Assembly: GCA_030762175.1 (NCBI GenBank)
Contig: CM060846.1
Span: forward strand, 309,228,512-309,292,511
Length of the DNA: 64,000 nt
Source of the DNA: Metallyticus violacea
Taxonomy: Eukaryota > Arthropoda > Insecta > Mantodea > Metallyticidae
Direction of reading: 5' to 3'
Shown: piece after piece, positions 1 through 11,045 of the stretch
Layout of the letters: every line of letters begins with the position of its first letter
Position numbering within the stretch: position 1 is the first letter of the stretch
Notes under the pieces: model-generated
Told to the model about the DNA's origin: nothing
The model's input: only the letters and a program-made list of their open reading frames with translations
Databases searched by the model: none
Translations under genes and position numbers: made by a program

Positions 1-180
1 GAAAGAAAAATACACACTCAGCAACATTATAAGTGCAATTGGGGTGGGTTTCGCTATTATAAATACTTTTTATGGTGACAGTTGCATAAAAAGTAGCTTT
101 GTTCAGTGAAGATGTAGAGGCCATCAGATTACAGTCCTAATATCAATTGTACTCGGCAAAATTATTCACTATTTGAAGTT

Positions 181-464
181 TTTTTTTAGTAATGTTTAAC
201 GCCTATTTTACTACTGTGGCACCACAGGCGGTGGACACTGAAGATACATGCAACGAAATGATATATTGGGAAAGGAAGGAAACGTTCCAGGCCTAAGTTT
301 AGGGTACCTCCCCGGCATTTGCCATTAATGAGGACTGAGGAAAAGCTGGAAAAAACCACAGTCAGGGAGGACGGTCCTGATGGGACTCAAACCCCAGACC
401 TCCCGCTCACGAGTCCGCGCACGAGTCCGCTCACTTCTTAACGACCTCGGCCACCCATGGCAGT
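181..464 (-). mobile_element. SINE-A copy A1, full length
   Basis: tRNA-derived SINE in antisense. The tRNA-like head is at the right end (gccgaggtcgttaag read on the minus strand) with a B-box-like ggtttgagtccc. The body then runs through a stretch shared with the other SINE-A copies (gcaaatgccgggg, tccaccgcctgtggtgcc) to an A-rich tail seen here as the T-run at 181-187. A 12-bp direct repeat, ctatttgaagtt, flanks it at 169-180 and 465-476 and is the target-site duplication. The D-arm resembles tRNA-Ser/Leu (class II). The head carries a small internal tandem duplication of acgagtccgc near 410-432 that the other copies lack. Non-coding; mobilised by LINE machinery in trans. Confidence 0.9.
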
Positions 465-476
465 CTATTTGAAGTT

Positions 477-1394
477 CGAATTATTTTTCTGTTGGCACCA
501 TCATCATAATATCCCGCTCGTAGAGAAAGAACTCTTTAAGTATACTGTACCATGGTTGCCAAGAATAAATTGCTTAGTTTGTTTTGATGTGTAAAAAATG
601 CTAGATTTTGCATATACACAAAGGATGTGTGAGAAAGGTTTTGCATTCCAATGAGAAATTATGTTATACTTTGCCCTGAGATAGTAAAAATTGTCAGATT
701 TTACTTAGTGGCAGAAAAGAATCATGCACGCCAGAAGAAAGACAAGAAATGCTCCGAACTTTATGATAACACATGTATTGCTTTGAAACTTAAATAACTG
801 TAGTACCTATTATTCAAATTGGTTATTATAAAATGCAGAATGATAACTGTTGATACAACTTGAACTAAATTAAAGCAACAGTAAATCGTTATAAATTATG
901 AAATTATAAGATTTGATGGATGTGAAACAAAGGCATTAACGACAAATTATAAAAAATCTGGCTCAATTAACTGTCAGATTACATTAAGTCTTGAGCAATT
1001 TACAAGAGCTTCATACCCAAAGAACAAAATAACATTTATAAAAAGGCATGACTGTGAATTCATTCCCAGGCAAATTCATTTTAAATACATCACATAATGC
1101 TCTAAATATCACCTGAAAAAGTTACAAATATTTCCTAAAAGAGAAAATACCTGCATTAGGAAGAAAAAATAAAACGTGTTATCAAACACAATACTTTACA
1201 AGCTTACTACCTTGATACCTGGTTCACTACGTTACAAAGCCAAAAATTCCCTTAAAATTTTCTAATTATAAAGACTAAAAATTACCATCAAGCTTGTAGC
1301 GTCTTAACTGCGTCTGTTGAGGAAGAAAGATAGGAAGTGTTTGCTGTGAAGGAAAGCCAAATATCTCGATAACAAGCAAGGAGATCTACCTGTA
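477..1394. other. AT-rich stretch, nothing recognised
   Basis: No ORF, tRNA-like box pair or repeat shared with the rest of the window was seen. Confidence 0.4.
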
Positions 1395-1545
1395 ATGTTC
1401 GTTAACAGAAAAGGCGTGTCAGCCAATAGACGGACTCTTCCAACCTAAGGCTATTTTTACGTCACGATTCAGGAAGCTACAGAAGGGGTAAGAAAGACAG
1501 AGGTGAAGTATCGATCTGGGTAAATAAATTGGAGCGAAACCGGCA
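1395..1545 (+). repeat. Dispersed repeat R, copy 1
   Basis: Shares a diverged block with 31515-31635. Both have gtt[ct]gttaac, then about 20 bp later agccaatagacg or aaccaatagacg, then an A/G-rich run with gggta-gaa and a tatcgat. The order and spacing of the shared words make chance unlikely. I do not recognise the family and see no coding signal. Confidence 0.4.
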
Positions 1546-1794
1546 CATAACATTTTATGTAAATTAAGACATCTTGAATGACTCCGAATTTAATATAATC
1601 TATAACCTAGAGCAAACATAAACACAATCACCTTTCCTTTCGTCTTCGCTGGTTAAATTTTATTGAAAATTACAATTCAGTTTCAATTGCTTTGTTACAA
1701 GATTAGTTACCAAGTACTAATTGCAAAAATTATTATTTTGAAATTTATAAAATTATAGGTTTATCAAACATGCAGCAACATAGTTGATTGCATT

Positions 1795-2285
1795 GGTTAG
1801 GGTCGAATGAGCATATTTCGGTACTTCTTCCTTGCTCAAGTGCTGCCATTATTCCATTGCTGGGTACCTCGGGAGGGAAGAAGGAAATACATCAGACTGC
1901 CAACGCTGAAACGAGGTACGGATGTAGACGGGGTCCCTAACTTTGTTTCCAGATAGAGCATCCGGGCCGCGGTGGAGGACCCCCTCTCCAAGAAGTTATG
2001 AGCCCATCAGAAGGGCCACTTCATACCAGACGACCGTAGAAAGCGCAAGCCACATTGCACCAGCCCACCTCACCTAGCACTTTCGACCCTGTAACAGAAC
2101 CAACAGACTGAAATGATATAAAATGTGAGAGCGGAATCGTGAAAAGGAAAGATTCATCATAGCATTTGCCTAAGCGACCAGGGAAATCCGCAATAAAACT
2201 CAAGGCCAGAGATCAGAATAATCGGCCCCTGGGGTTTGAAGCCGAAATCTTACAAATTCCAGTGTCCAGCGTTGTAGGGCGTTGG
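1795..2285 (-). repeat. GC-richer retroposon-like block
   Basis: About 490 bp clearly richer in G+C than the sequence on either side. Read on the minus strand it starts near a degenerate gcttcaaaccccagg, possibly a tRNA-type B box, and runs through a composition typical of SINE or LINE-derived DNA. A 60-codon frame at 2021-2203 crosses it but resembles no protein I know. It could also be a conserved non-coding or promoter-proximal block. No target-site duplication was found. Confidence 0.35.
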
Positions 2286-2729
2286 AGAGTTACTTCAAAT
2301 TGGAAAACTTGGAAATGCTAATATAATTATGCTAATATAAGTTTATTTACTGAATATAGGCCAACATTGCAAATAATTTATATTTTCATTCCCAAATCTA
2401 CTTTCATTTTTTAAAGGCAGTAGAAAATTATTGCACATAACATTTTTAATGTACTAGCCGTATCTGTTTGGTATATAAGTAAATAATTATCGTTAAGTGC
2501 TGCATTTATTAGCCACACTTAGTGAGCATTATTATCAGAGTTACCCGGCAAATAACATGCTTTAAAAATAATATTAGAAATATTTATAACAATGGATAAA
2601 AATATTACATTTAAAGAAATTCTCGTTCCTTAGTAAAATGTTGTATAAGGCCCTGCACTTTCTCTATAGAAATCCAATGAACCCCAAATACGGTTTTATT
2701 ATTATTCCATTTTACAGTGTAAAATTGGC

Positions 2730-2945
2730 GCTGTCAGTGATTGAAAAGTCAATTGGATGTAGAAGCTTCTGGAGCTAGGCGGGGGTGGAGGGCGAGTTGA
2801 AGCCATTAAACTGGCAGTCTGGCTGTGGCTTCATTATTACTCGTTCGTTACTCTTGACCGGGCTCGGCGCGCTAGCCAGCCGCCCCCTACCATAACCCTT
2901 TGGGACTACAGTAACACAGGAGTGATACAGCCCCTATACTTAAAT
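2730..2945. other. GC-rich non-coding block
   Basis: A sharply GC-rich island (CpG-bearing words such as gctcggcgcgctagc near 2865) in AT-rich DNA. It contains no ORF of note, no tRNA-like boxes and no match to other repeats in the window. Candidate conserved non-coding element, distal promoter or uncharacterised repeat; the sequence alone does not decide. Confidence 0.3.
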
Positions 2946-4377
2946 TATAGAGGAGCTCGTCCTCTGGAGCAGATCATTTCGACAGTTCGTAATGTGAGCA
3001 ATCATTTCATTATCCGCTATGTTTTGTGAGAGGGGTAGGCATCGCTGGAAAAAAGCTAACATGTTTAAATAACCCGCACTTTTTTCCATTACGTCTTGCA
3101 TTTGGCCATTTTGAACTCCAACATTTCGCAATCATTTAACGCCGTGATGCGATAGTGCTATGCTTATGTATTTGTTTTCTGTTTTTGTTCCTTGTGCACT
3201 AGCCTTTGCTGTAAAATGCTATAATTATCAATATTGTTATTACATCAATTGAAAGCTTCCTTAAAACATTAAAAGCTCTACATGTACACATTAATTTTTC
3301 TGGCAATAAAGGTAAGATATCATTCATAAATTATTATAAGTTGATATAAATTCAGAAATATGTCCATCACTTCCTAACTTTAACTATAATATTTCAAGAA
3401 GCCAAATAACCAAATGTTTACATAGACGAGTAATATTACACATGAAATATTTCTAAAGACTTTCTAGTTTCTTACTATTGGCTTTTGAGAGATGATATAC
3501 CGAATTAATTGGGATACTCATGTACCCAAAACTGTCTATACATACAAATTGCCTTTTCGGATTAGGGAAAATTCCATAAAAAATTTGCTAATATAGCATA
3601 TTTTAATTGGAAATTGAGCCTTTGCCCACTATACAGGTATTATATTAAGAAAAGTAAATGATATATTAATCTATGAAGATGTGTAACGTGTAGATCAACA
3701 CATAAATATTACATACTGACACAACAAATGCTTATGTATAAACATAAAATTAACATAAAACCAGAGATAAAAGGCAAACACTGAAGAAATGAAATTATAG
3801 ATATGGCAATATTCTAGATTATGAGAATAAACACTTTTAAAGCATGCACATTTATGCAATAAAATGCAGGTAATGCTAAATTATGGATCGGCAGTGTAGA
3901 AAAAATTTATAACTAATCATCAAAAAATATTCATATAGGGAGTATAATGCTAATGGAAGAACAGAAGATGAAAATTGGAGAACTAAGTCACGGCTATGGA
4001 TTAAACATATCGTAATCGGTGTCTATTTTTATTTATTCAAATGATGAATATTTAACATTTATAGGCAATTAATTCATGTTGATCAAAAAGCATTTGGAGG
4101 TTTGGCGAGTCATCAAAATCTAACACTGTCACTGTTTATATTGTTTAAGAACTTCCTCACCATTAAATCACAGTGAACGTGTGCTTCACCCCACTGTCAT
4201 ATCAACTGTTTTTAAGTTCTGGAATAACCATCCACCTCTTGTAACATTTCAAAATTTCGTTCGCTCTCAGCAACGTTTGTCTTTCCCGATAGTTTCATAT
4301 GGTTTCTTTCCCATTCCGGTAAACAAAATCCACCCTTTTACAGGCAGTTCAGCTTAAACCAGGGTTTACCGGTCCAA
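2946..4377. other. AT-rich stretch, nothing recognised
   Basis: Long AT-rich DNA. A 63-codon minus frame at 2940-3131 shows no familiar motif and is probably chance. Confidence 0.4.
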
Positions 4378-4814
4378 ATAATGGTTTTCCAATAGTAAAA
4401 AATTAGTTTCATGTTGCAAGAGAAACTGTTTGCAGAACTCAAAAGAAAATGTTTCGATCATCTGGATGTAGCGTTTGTAAAAGTTTTGGTAAATGTGATT
4501 TTATTTGCAGATCATGTAACAGGTTTCTTCAAGTGTATGATTAATCCTCAGTTTGAGATGTTTATTCTGGAGCACTTACAATACTTTGAACAATGATATG
4601 TGTGCTCTCTTCTGTTTTAACTGGTCCTGGTAGGTACAAGACAGGCCCTGTTTGTTCAAATCGTTTGTTCAAATTTCACATTGCTTGGCGTGTCGACAGT
4701 TTAGCCACCACATTTTTGTTCAAATTCTGCTAACATCAATTCTGTGTTCCGAATCTATATTCACAAACGTTGTAACACAAAGTCACATTGCTCTTTGGTT
4801 AATTTACAATTCAT
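4378..4814 (-). pseudogene. Degenerate IS630-Tc1-mariner-type DDE transposase (N-terminal half)
   Basis: Read on the minus strand in three interrupted frames. LTKEQCDFVLQRL comes first (4764-4802), then NLNKRFEQTGPVLYLPGPVK with TEESTHIIVQSIVSAPE, then RNLLHDLQIKSHLPKLLQ with TLHPDD, then FCKQFLLQ. The order matches the insect transposase group whose N-terminal helix-turn-helix is often labelled DUF4817: a KFEETGSV-like linker, a second HTH, then a YKIQLVQ-L-P-D box before the catalytic core. The catalytic DDE region is not recognisable, and the relic fades near 4378. Several frameshifts and stops make it non-functional. The family assignment is from remembered consensus; decay of this degree leaves room for error. 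Confidence 0.55.
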
Positions 4815-6213
4815 TTTACAGAGTAATTTCAAGGAACACGGGCAGTTACTGGAAACAAAACCAACAATGACAATCGAACATTGCAACACAAATAAGACAC
4901 CAACAAGGTGAAGCGCCATGGTTTCCAATCCCACCACTTGCACGCTTGTCTATACAATTGGTAAACGGGACTCGTTTGTTCAAGTAATTACAGCTGTTTG
5001 TGTGTTTATGCGTAAACAAGCATGGACACTGGAAACAAATTTTGGGAAACAGTCACGAGGATGGTTCAATAATTATCCATCTTAGCACGAAAGAGAAAAC
5101 TTACAAAAAGTATTTTTATTATTAATATAATTTCTTGATAATTCACTATACTTCATCCAGTTTTCTTGCAAAAGTAAATTTTTAGAAAATATCTACTGAT
5201 TGACCTGAAAAGCAGGAATTTAGAGACATGTTGCTATATTCATATTTTGAAAGCCGCCACCCGTGAAGAAATTTCTTCGAAACACGTATAGGAAATTAAC
5301 CGAGGGGCAAGTCACGACAATAGAGTGCATTGATTCAGTTACTGAAACCCATATTTTGGATGAATGTGCACTGGAGCATTGTGGTGGAGGAGTATCAGCC
5401 TGAAGCTCATCTTGAACCAATCTTTTCGTGAATTAATATCCAAACTGTACCTGCTAAAATAACGTTTTCTTCTACTATTCGAGAAACTGTAATTCAAAAT
5501 TAAATACTCAACTTTCTTCTACATTTCTATCAAACTTGCTTCTACAGGCCGCCAAGTAGGGTCATCAATGGACTCTACCCAGTTAAACTTTTTGCTCCAA
5601 AATTTGACTTTAAAGTATGATTAGTACATAGACTGCAGCTGCTTATCCTTCGGTACTTTCTCTTATTTTGTGAGAACTTTTATAGCCGGACGGTACTATA
5701 AATCACATAGTTTCTTACTAGGTACACATGAGGACTCTCCAGACATTCTGCACTGAGCTTAACCTTGAAACATGTCACAGTATGCACTAACTTGATTCAA
5801 CATACTGAAAGATCGATATCTTTCATCCTCACTTAGTAAATTATTAAACACCTCTCGTGCTTTTGTGCAAATCTGTAAATATTTCCATGCCTGACATTCG
5901 CAATAAGAAAGAATTCTAATATTATTGGTGTGCTGTTAACGCAATGACAACCGGCTAACAAGTATTTCTCGTTATGGAACCACACGACATTCTTTATTAG
6001 TTTTATTACGGTTGTCGGAATCGTTTTGTTTCACCAATAGTTCTGGAATAGTAAAGGAATCTCAGCCCTTTGATTATCATACTTGCACAATATTTTAAGC
6101 AAGGTACTTCATTAGGGGCATAGATTATTCTTGTACATCACGAAAACAATTCTAATGTATAGTATGAACGATGCTCAACAAATAATTAGTAGACTTGTTT
6201 TAACAACTTACCT
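4815..6213. other. AT-rich stretch, nothing recognised
   Basis: Includes a less AT-rich patch at 5250-5410 with a 66-codon minus frame of no recognised family. No repeats shared with the rest of the window were seen. Confidence 0.35.
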
Positions 6214-6996
6214 TTACTTATGCTCATAATGTTGATGAACTTTCTTAAAGTAGTCTCCGTTTTATGCAATGCAATCATTCTTCAAAAACGTGCTGGAAAC
6301 CATTTCTTGACAGGTCCTTCAGAACCGCCTCCGCAACCTTCATCACTGCATCTGATGCTGCAAAATACATTCCACAAAGGGGTTTCTTCAGTACGGGAAA
6401 AAGGGAATAATAAATCTGAACTGTATGGAGGTTGAGGGACACTCTTACTATTGGTTTTTTTTTTTTGTCAGATATTCAGAGATTTGCTGTTTGCTGTCAG
6501 AAATGAAATGAAGTAGCCAAATTTTTCAGCAGTGATTAACTTTGAAAGCAGTTTCGCATCCTCCTGTAGCAATAACTTCAGTGACATGCAAAGGACGCAG
6601 CAATCTTTGAATCCACCGTGCACAAACAAGTCTCATGTGCAATTTTTTCAGTAACCAACGTGTGGGTGGCATTCAGTGAAATTTTCTTCAGGATTTCTGA
6701 AAGTGTTGTATGACCCTCTCTCTTAAAGACAACAGCGGCGTTGATGTTTTCTTCCATTAGAGCACAAACTTGATTTCGGGACCACCTTCCTTCTCTTTTT
6801 GAACATTTAACCATCTTCGAGGTGTGCTGTAGTAAAGAACAAACTCTCCATACGCCCCATGTAGCACTGCATAGGTCTCAGCTGAAGGTTTGTGGAGACG
6901 AAAACAGAATTTCTGAGCAGCATATTGTTCGTCGCGTGTCACCTCCATTTTGCTATAGGCGGCACTTGAACTTGTCCCAACTTGAACACCTCTCAC
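6214..6996 (-). pseudogene. Mariner-family transposase relic
   Basis: Minus-strand remnant of a mariner transposase. The N-terminus begins at MEVTRDEQYAAQKFCFRL (first codon 6946-6948) and runs through SAETYAVLHGAYGE and YSTPRRWLNVQKE. The second HTH half follows across a frameshift (MEENINAAVVFKREGH, LSEILKKISLNATHTLVTEK, to about 6610). The C-terminal third lies at 6214-6445: PPYSSDL at 6411-6431 corresponds to the third catalytic Asp (mariner D34D, usually HPPYSPDL). It is followed by a KKPLCGMYFAASDAV stretch, SRNGFQHVFEE and a GDYF tail at 6247-6258. About 785 bp remain of the roughly 1040 bp expected, so most of the catalytic core is lost between 6445 and 6570. Frameshifts and stops are present. 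Confidence 0.8.
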
Positions 6997-8792
6997 AGAC
7001 GGTAAATGGAAGTGACAAGAATTAAAGTTTCATGTGTAGATTACACTTTAGGTTAACAAATAGTTTAAAGTTAAATTTTAGCACGAGAAATTATGCCCGT
7101 AAAAATTATGTCGTTCTTTAGTGAACAGCTCACGTTGAAGTAAATCCATGCAGAGGGTATTGACATGTAGCAAAAATAACAACCATCTATGGCACCAGGT
7201 GACCTGCAATTTGGACAATGTTTTATATGTACCTCTAGACTACTATTTAGAGTACCTACAATGAAATAATATTGTAATTTTTCTAAAATAAAACTTTCTT
7301 AGACCACTAATGTATTGTGTGGATATGTACGTATATTAAAAGGTTACTTCTGCCCCAAAACAGAGAGAGTATATACTTGCAGGTTCCGATCACTGTATCG
7401 AAAACTGCAAATAGTTATATTACACTACTTTAATTTGTTGCTTTTGAATCTAACATATCCCTGTTTTTAGAGAGCATGAAGCTAAGTAATAACGAACTCT
7501 GTCTCAATACTGTTTTAAAAATCTTAAATCATTAGTTATTGGGCAAAGAATTATTTTAAAATTACGTTAGCTTATCTTCATGTAATAGGATTACTTGTGT
7601 ATTCAGCCATATATATTGTTTCTGAGATACAAATTGCAGGCAATCACGCAAAAGTTTCCTTTTAAATGGGAATAGGTACCAGTCTGGCAGAAGTTGAATA
7701 TATTTGTGTTGAGATTGAGAATGCAGATCTACAGTGAGGCTTTTATTGTTCTTTTGAGACTTGACTTACTATTCTGATCGTTAATTTAGAAGCAGCTCTT
7801 TGTTTTATATGAAGCAAAATGTACTGCTCAAACTAGAAGCGCGTTGAATCTCGTTTGTGTTATTTTGTTTGTAAAGTTGTGGTTTTGACTAAGATACGCT
7901 GTCATTGTTTTAAATTACCTTATGTCTGTTTTCTCTTGCAAGGCTCATGCTTAGTTTGTGTGATCTTTTGGTAAAATATTATCCTGAATGTTTTATGAAT
8001 ACTACTATATTTATTGGGACTTAAAGCAAGGTATTATAATGATTAGCGTTTTCAAGAAAATGTCAAAATAAAACATTGATTGTAAAGATATAACATGGTT
8101 CTCTATAAAATCACAAAACCATTATCCCAATTAACCAAATTTTGTACAATATTCTTTAGAGATAGAATCTTGGACAACCCACTTAACTTCGTTTCTTTTG
8201 ACACATGAAACACTTTAAGCTCTGTTTAAAATATTTATGCATTCAGGACCAAATGTATGTTTATTTGAAACATGAGCTTTACTTCAAATTACCGGTTTTT
8301 TCCTAAATTAATCTCCTAAGCCAAAGAGTGGTAATTTACCGAAATTGGCGGAAATTTCCATTTTCTTCTATCAGAATAAAATGTGATATCTGGGGGTTTC
8401 TTTGGGAGGGAAAGAAAGAATATGACATTGTTATTTTCAGTTCACACATGCCCTTGGATTTTCCAGTACGACTTGAACTCGCAATGTCCTTAAATAAACA
8501 AGGGCAGTCACTCAAGGCTGAGGGTATTCACGTTGAAATTTCATGTTTATTTCATGGCGTGTACATATAATTAGAAGCAGAAATGATATCCAACAATTGG
8601 CACCTCAAGGAATAGAAAAAATGACCTCGCACTCTTTGATGCAGTGCTGCATACGTTAACTCCAAAGCAACAAATGTGTTGTGGATGATCAAGAGGACTG
8701 AAAAGCAAATAAATTACTATATCAAGTAGAGAAACATTTTCAATGGATCAAATTAATTCAAGTTCAAATGAGTAATTTTTCATAAAACTTAC
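6997..8792. other. AT-rich stretch, nothing recognised
   Basis: No element ends could be tied to the mariner relic on its left. An 80-codon plus frame at 8328-8570 has no recognised motif. Confidence 0.4.
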
Positions 8793-8833
8793 CTATCACA
8801 GTTCTCAAAATGTCTTGCAGCTTCAGCGCGGAC
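8793..8833 (-). other. Possible short exon (41 nt)
   Basis: On the minus strand a moderate 3' splice site (cgcttgtgcag) precedes 41 nt that end in atag followed by gtaagt (8787-8792). Two of three frames are open (for example VRAEAARHFENCD). The strong 5' splice site could be chance, and no neighbouring exon is visible. Listed only as a weak candidate. Confidence 0.12.
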
Positions 8834-9139
8834 CTGCACAAGCGTGACATGGTTATATTGAGTGACGCCTGTTTGTGACTGCGTCTCCACCAATTAGATT
8901 GGTTTACATGTCACATCGTAACGTAGTTATTACGGTAATACATTTCGATGCCTGTAGCTCCATATTGAAACATTTAAGACCATTCGTTTCATTATCAATA
9001 TACTTAGTGCCAAGACCCTTTCTGCACATAAAATCTTTATATATATTTTTCCGCACCCTCTAAGGTAGATTCCCTTCAATTTCTGCACACTTATGCACAG
9101 GAGAGAAAAACAATACTATTTTGTATCTTATAGTGTTAG

Positions 9140-9169
9140 ATGTATAGTATAACATGTTATACTATACAT
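9140..9169. repeat. 30-bp perfect palindrome
   Basis: Two 15-nt arms meet at 9154/9155 with no spacer (centre aacatgtt). AT-rich and capable of cruciform extrusion. It is not part of any recognised element. Confidence 0.9.
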
Positions 9170-9940
9170 ATGTTATGCGCTTAGGCCTGCAAATGTAACG
9201 CTGTGTTTTTATTTTCACAAATATTGAACCAAGAGAGAGAAGATACGCACATAATTCATTATCGCTACTAAGCCGCTAGATAAAGCTAGTGCGAGAAAAT
9301 GAACTTCCCATTGAAGTATACCTAAATTGTATTTCCCCACTAACAAAAGAATGCACCCAAATTGTTACGAATACATTTATTATTTCATATTGTTCTTTAC
9401 TTATTTAATTTTATTTTAAAATTATACAGAGAAAAACTACACATTCTTCTAGCAATTTGATAACTTTGTAAGACGTGATAAGCCGCAACAGCGCAATGCA
9501 AAGTAGTAAAGCTAGTAAAGCTAGTTAAAGAAATAAAAGTTTACTTGTAAAATAAATGCACGGAATAAATATCAGTGGTCAAGATCTCTTTCTTATGGAA
9601 TAAACCAGTATAGCAGTATAACAACATTAACTTTGAAAGATTATAGATAACATTGCAGATCACAATACAAAAGAAAAAGGATTGTTAATGCCAATGAGAT
9701 GAGGAAATTTTCATTCAGAGAACTTCACCATTTCTAGGCTGCTAGGTGTATTACATTCCGATATATTCAATACGCTATCTATGTGCATCACAGAAATTCA
9801 CTTTTTTGTGACAAGCGCAAACTTCCCTTCAAGAGCCAAGGTGTTTCAAGAGGATGAATGAAATAAATGTTGGTACATATGGACCAATCCATGTGATGTC
9901 GAACTCCGAGGAACCGTACAAATCAGTATTGCCTCAAAAA
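9170..9940. other. AT-rich stretch, nothing recognised
   Basis: No coding or repeat signal was seen. Confidence 0.4.
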
Positions 9941-9942
9941 GT

Positions 9943-9985
<43 letters not shown>

Positions 9986-9995
9986 TATATATATA
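9941..9995. repeat. Compound microsatellite (GT)13(GA)9(TA)5
   Basis: Uninterrupted GT repeat at 9941-9966, GA repeat at 9967-9984, then a short TA run. It lies inside a 72-codon frame that is therefore an artefact. Confidence 0.97.
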
Positions 9996-10586
9996 AAGGC
10001 AAATTTTCTTTAGCGCCATTAGTTTTTTTTATTTTAGCACGATATATTTTCCTAAAATGTTTAAGAACATAAAACCAAAATAACTAATGCTAGGCGTTTA
10101 AATAATAGTTGATAATATAGCTATTAGCACATATTCAACAAATTATATTGTGGCATATTGAATATTATCATTTAATTCATATATTTTACTAAGTTCCGCA
10201 GGAAACTTCCATAAAATATTTTTGTTAAATTTTATTACAAACACTCTGGTCTTGGTATTTGCGTCCACGGAATAGAGCGATAAAAACTGTACTACATACA
10301 TCCAGCACTCTCAACTCTAAGTATCATCTGTCCGGGTGGAACATAGATGTAAGCACTATACTTTTAAACATAAAATTATTTTCATATTCTCTTACTTGGA
10401 GCACAAATGTTAAAAAACAAATTTATTTATCTTAATAGAACGTAAATTTGCCATTTATATTTTTTAATTTCTTTAATAGGAAAGTCATTCAAATAGGCAT
10501 AAACTAGAGTTTTTTATCTTTAAATTAAATCGTGTTAGGCAAGATATATTTAAAGTTAGCTATTGTGCAAGTTTCTAATTTAAGGG

Positions 10587-10844
10587 GTTTGAAATATGTC
10601 TTTTAAAAGAATAATTTTAATAAAATATGGTAATTTATGCGAACTTTTGTACAACTCTTCGATCTAGAGATGTTATTTTTCACAAACAATTCGAATTTAT
10701 ATTTTTTAGTAGTGTAAAATTAATTACAGTTTGGAATATGTCTTTAAAAGGAATAATTTTAATCAAATAAGCACATTTTAGTGAACTTTTGTATTATATA
10801 AAATTCGATTTTATATTTTGTAGTGGTATAAAAATTAATTACAA
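10587..10844. repeat. Imperfect tandem duplication
   Basis: Two units, about 10587-10728 and 10729-10844. Each starts gtttg[ag]aatatgtc and shares tttaa(a)aggaataattttaat, gaacttttgta, a ttcgatttatatttt-like block and taattaca. The second unit lacks about 25 bp. Non-coding. Confidence 0.7.
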
Positions 10845-10976
10845 TGAAATATTTGTGAGGTTAATCCCTTCAATTTTCCTTCCGATTTCACATGAAATCA
10901 GCAAAATGTATATTGAATTTATGATGCATGAAATTATCATAGTATTCAAAATTTTGGAGAATATTTTATCTATTCA

Positions 10977-11045
10977 GCAATCCCGGGCATTAAACCCCGG
11001 GCCTTCACATTGAATCCGAGCGTCCAAGCATTGGTGGTGTATACC
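10977..11045 (-). other. tRNA-like sequence, possible old SINE head
   Basis: On the minus strand gcccggggtttaatgcccggg resembles a T-arm with a degenerate B box and forms a hairpin at 10982-11001 (cccggg arms). An A box is not convincing. Could equally be a chance GC-rich hairpin. Confidence 0.2.
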
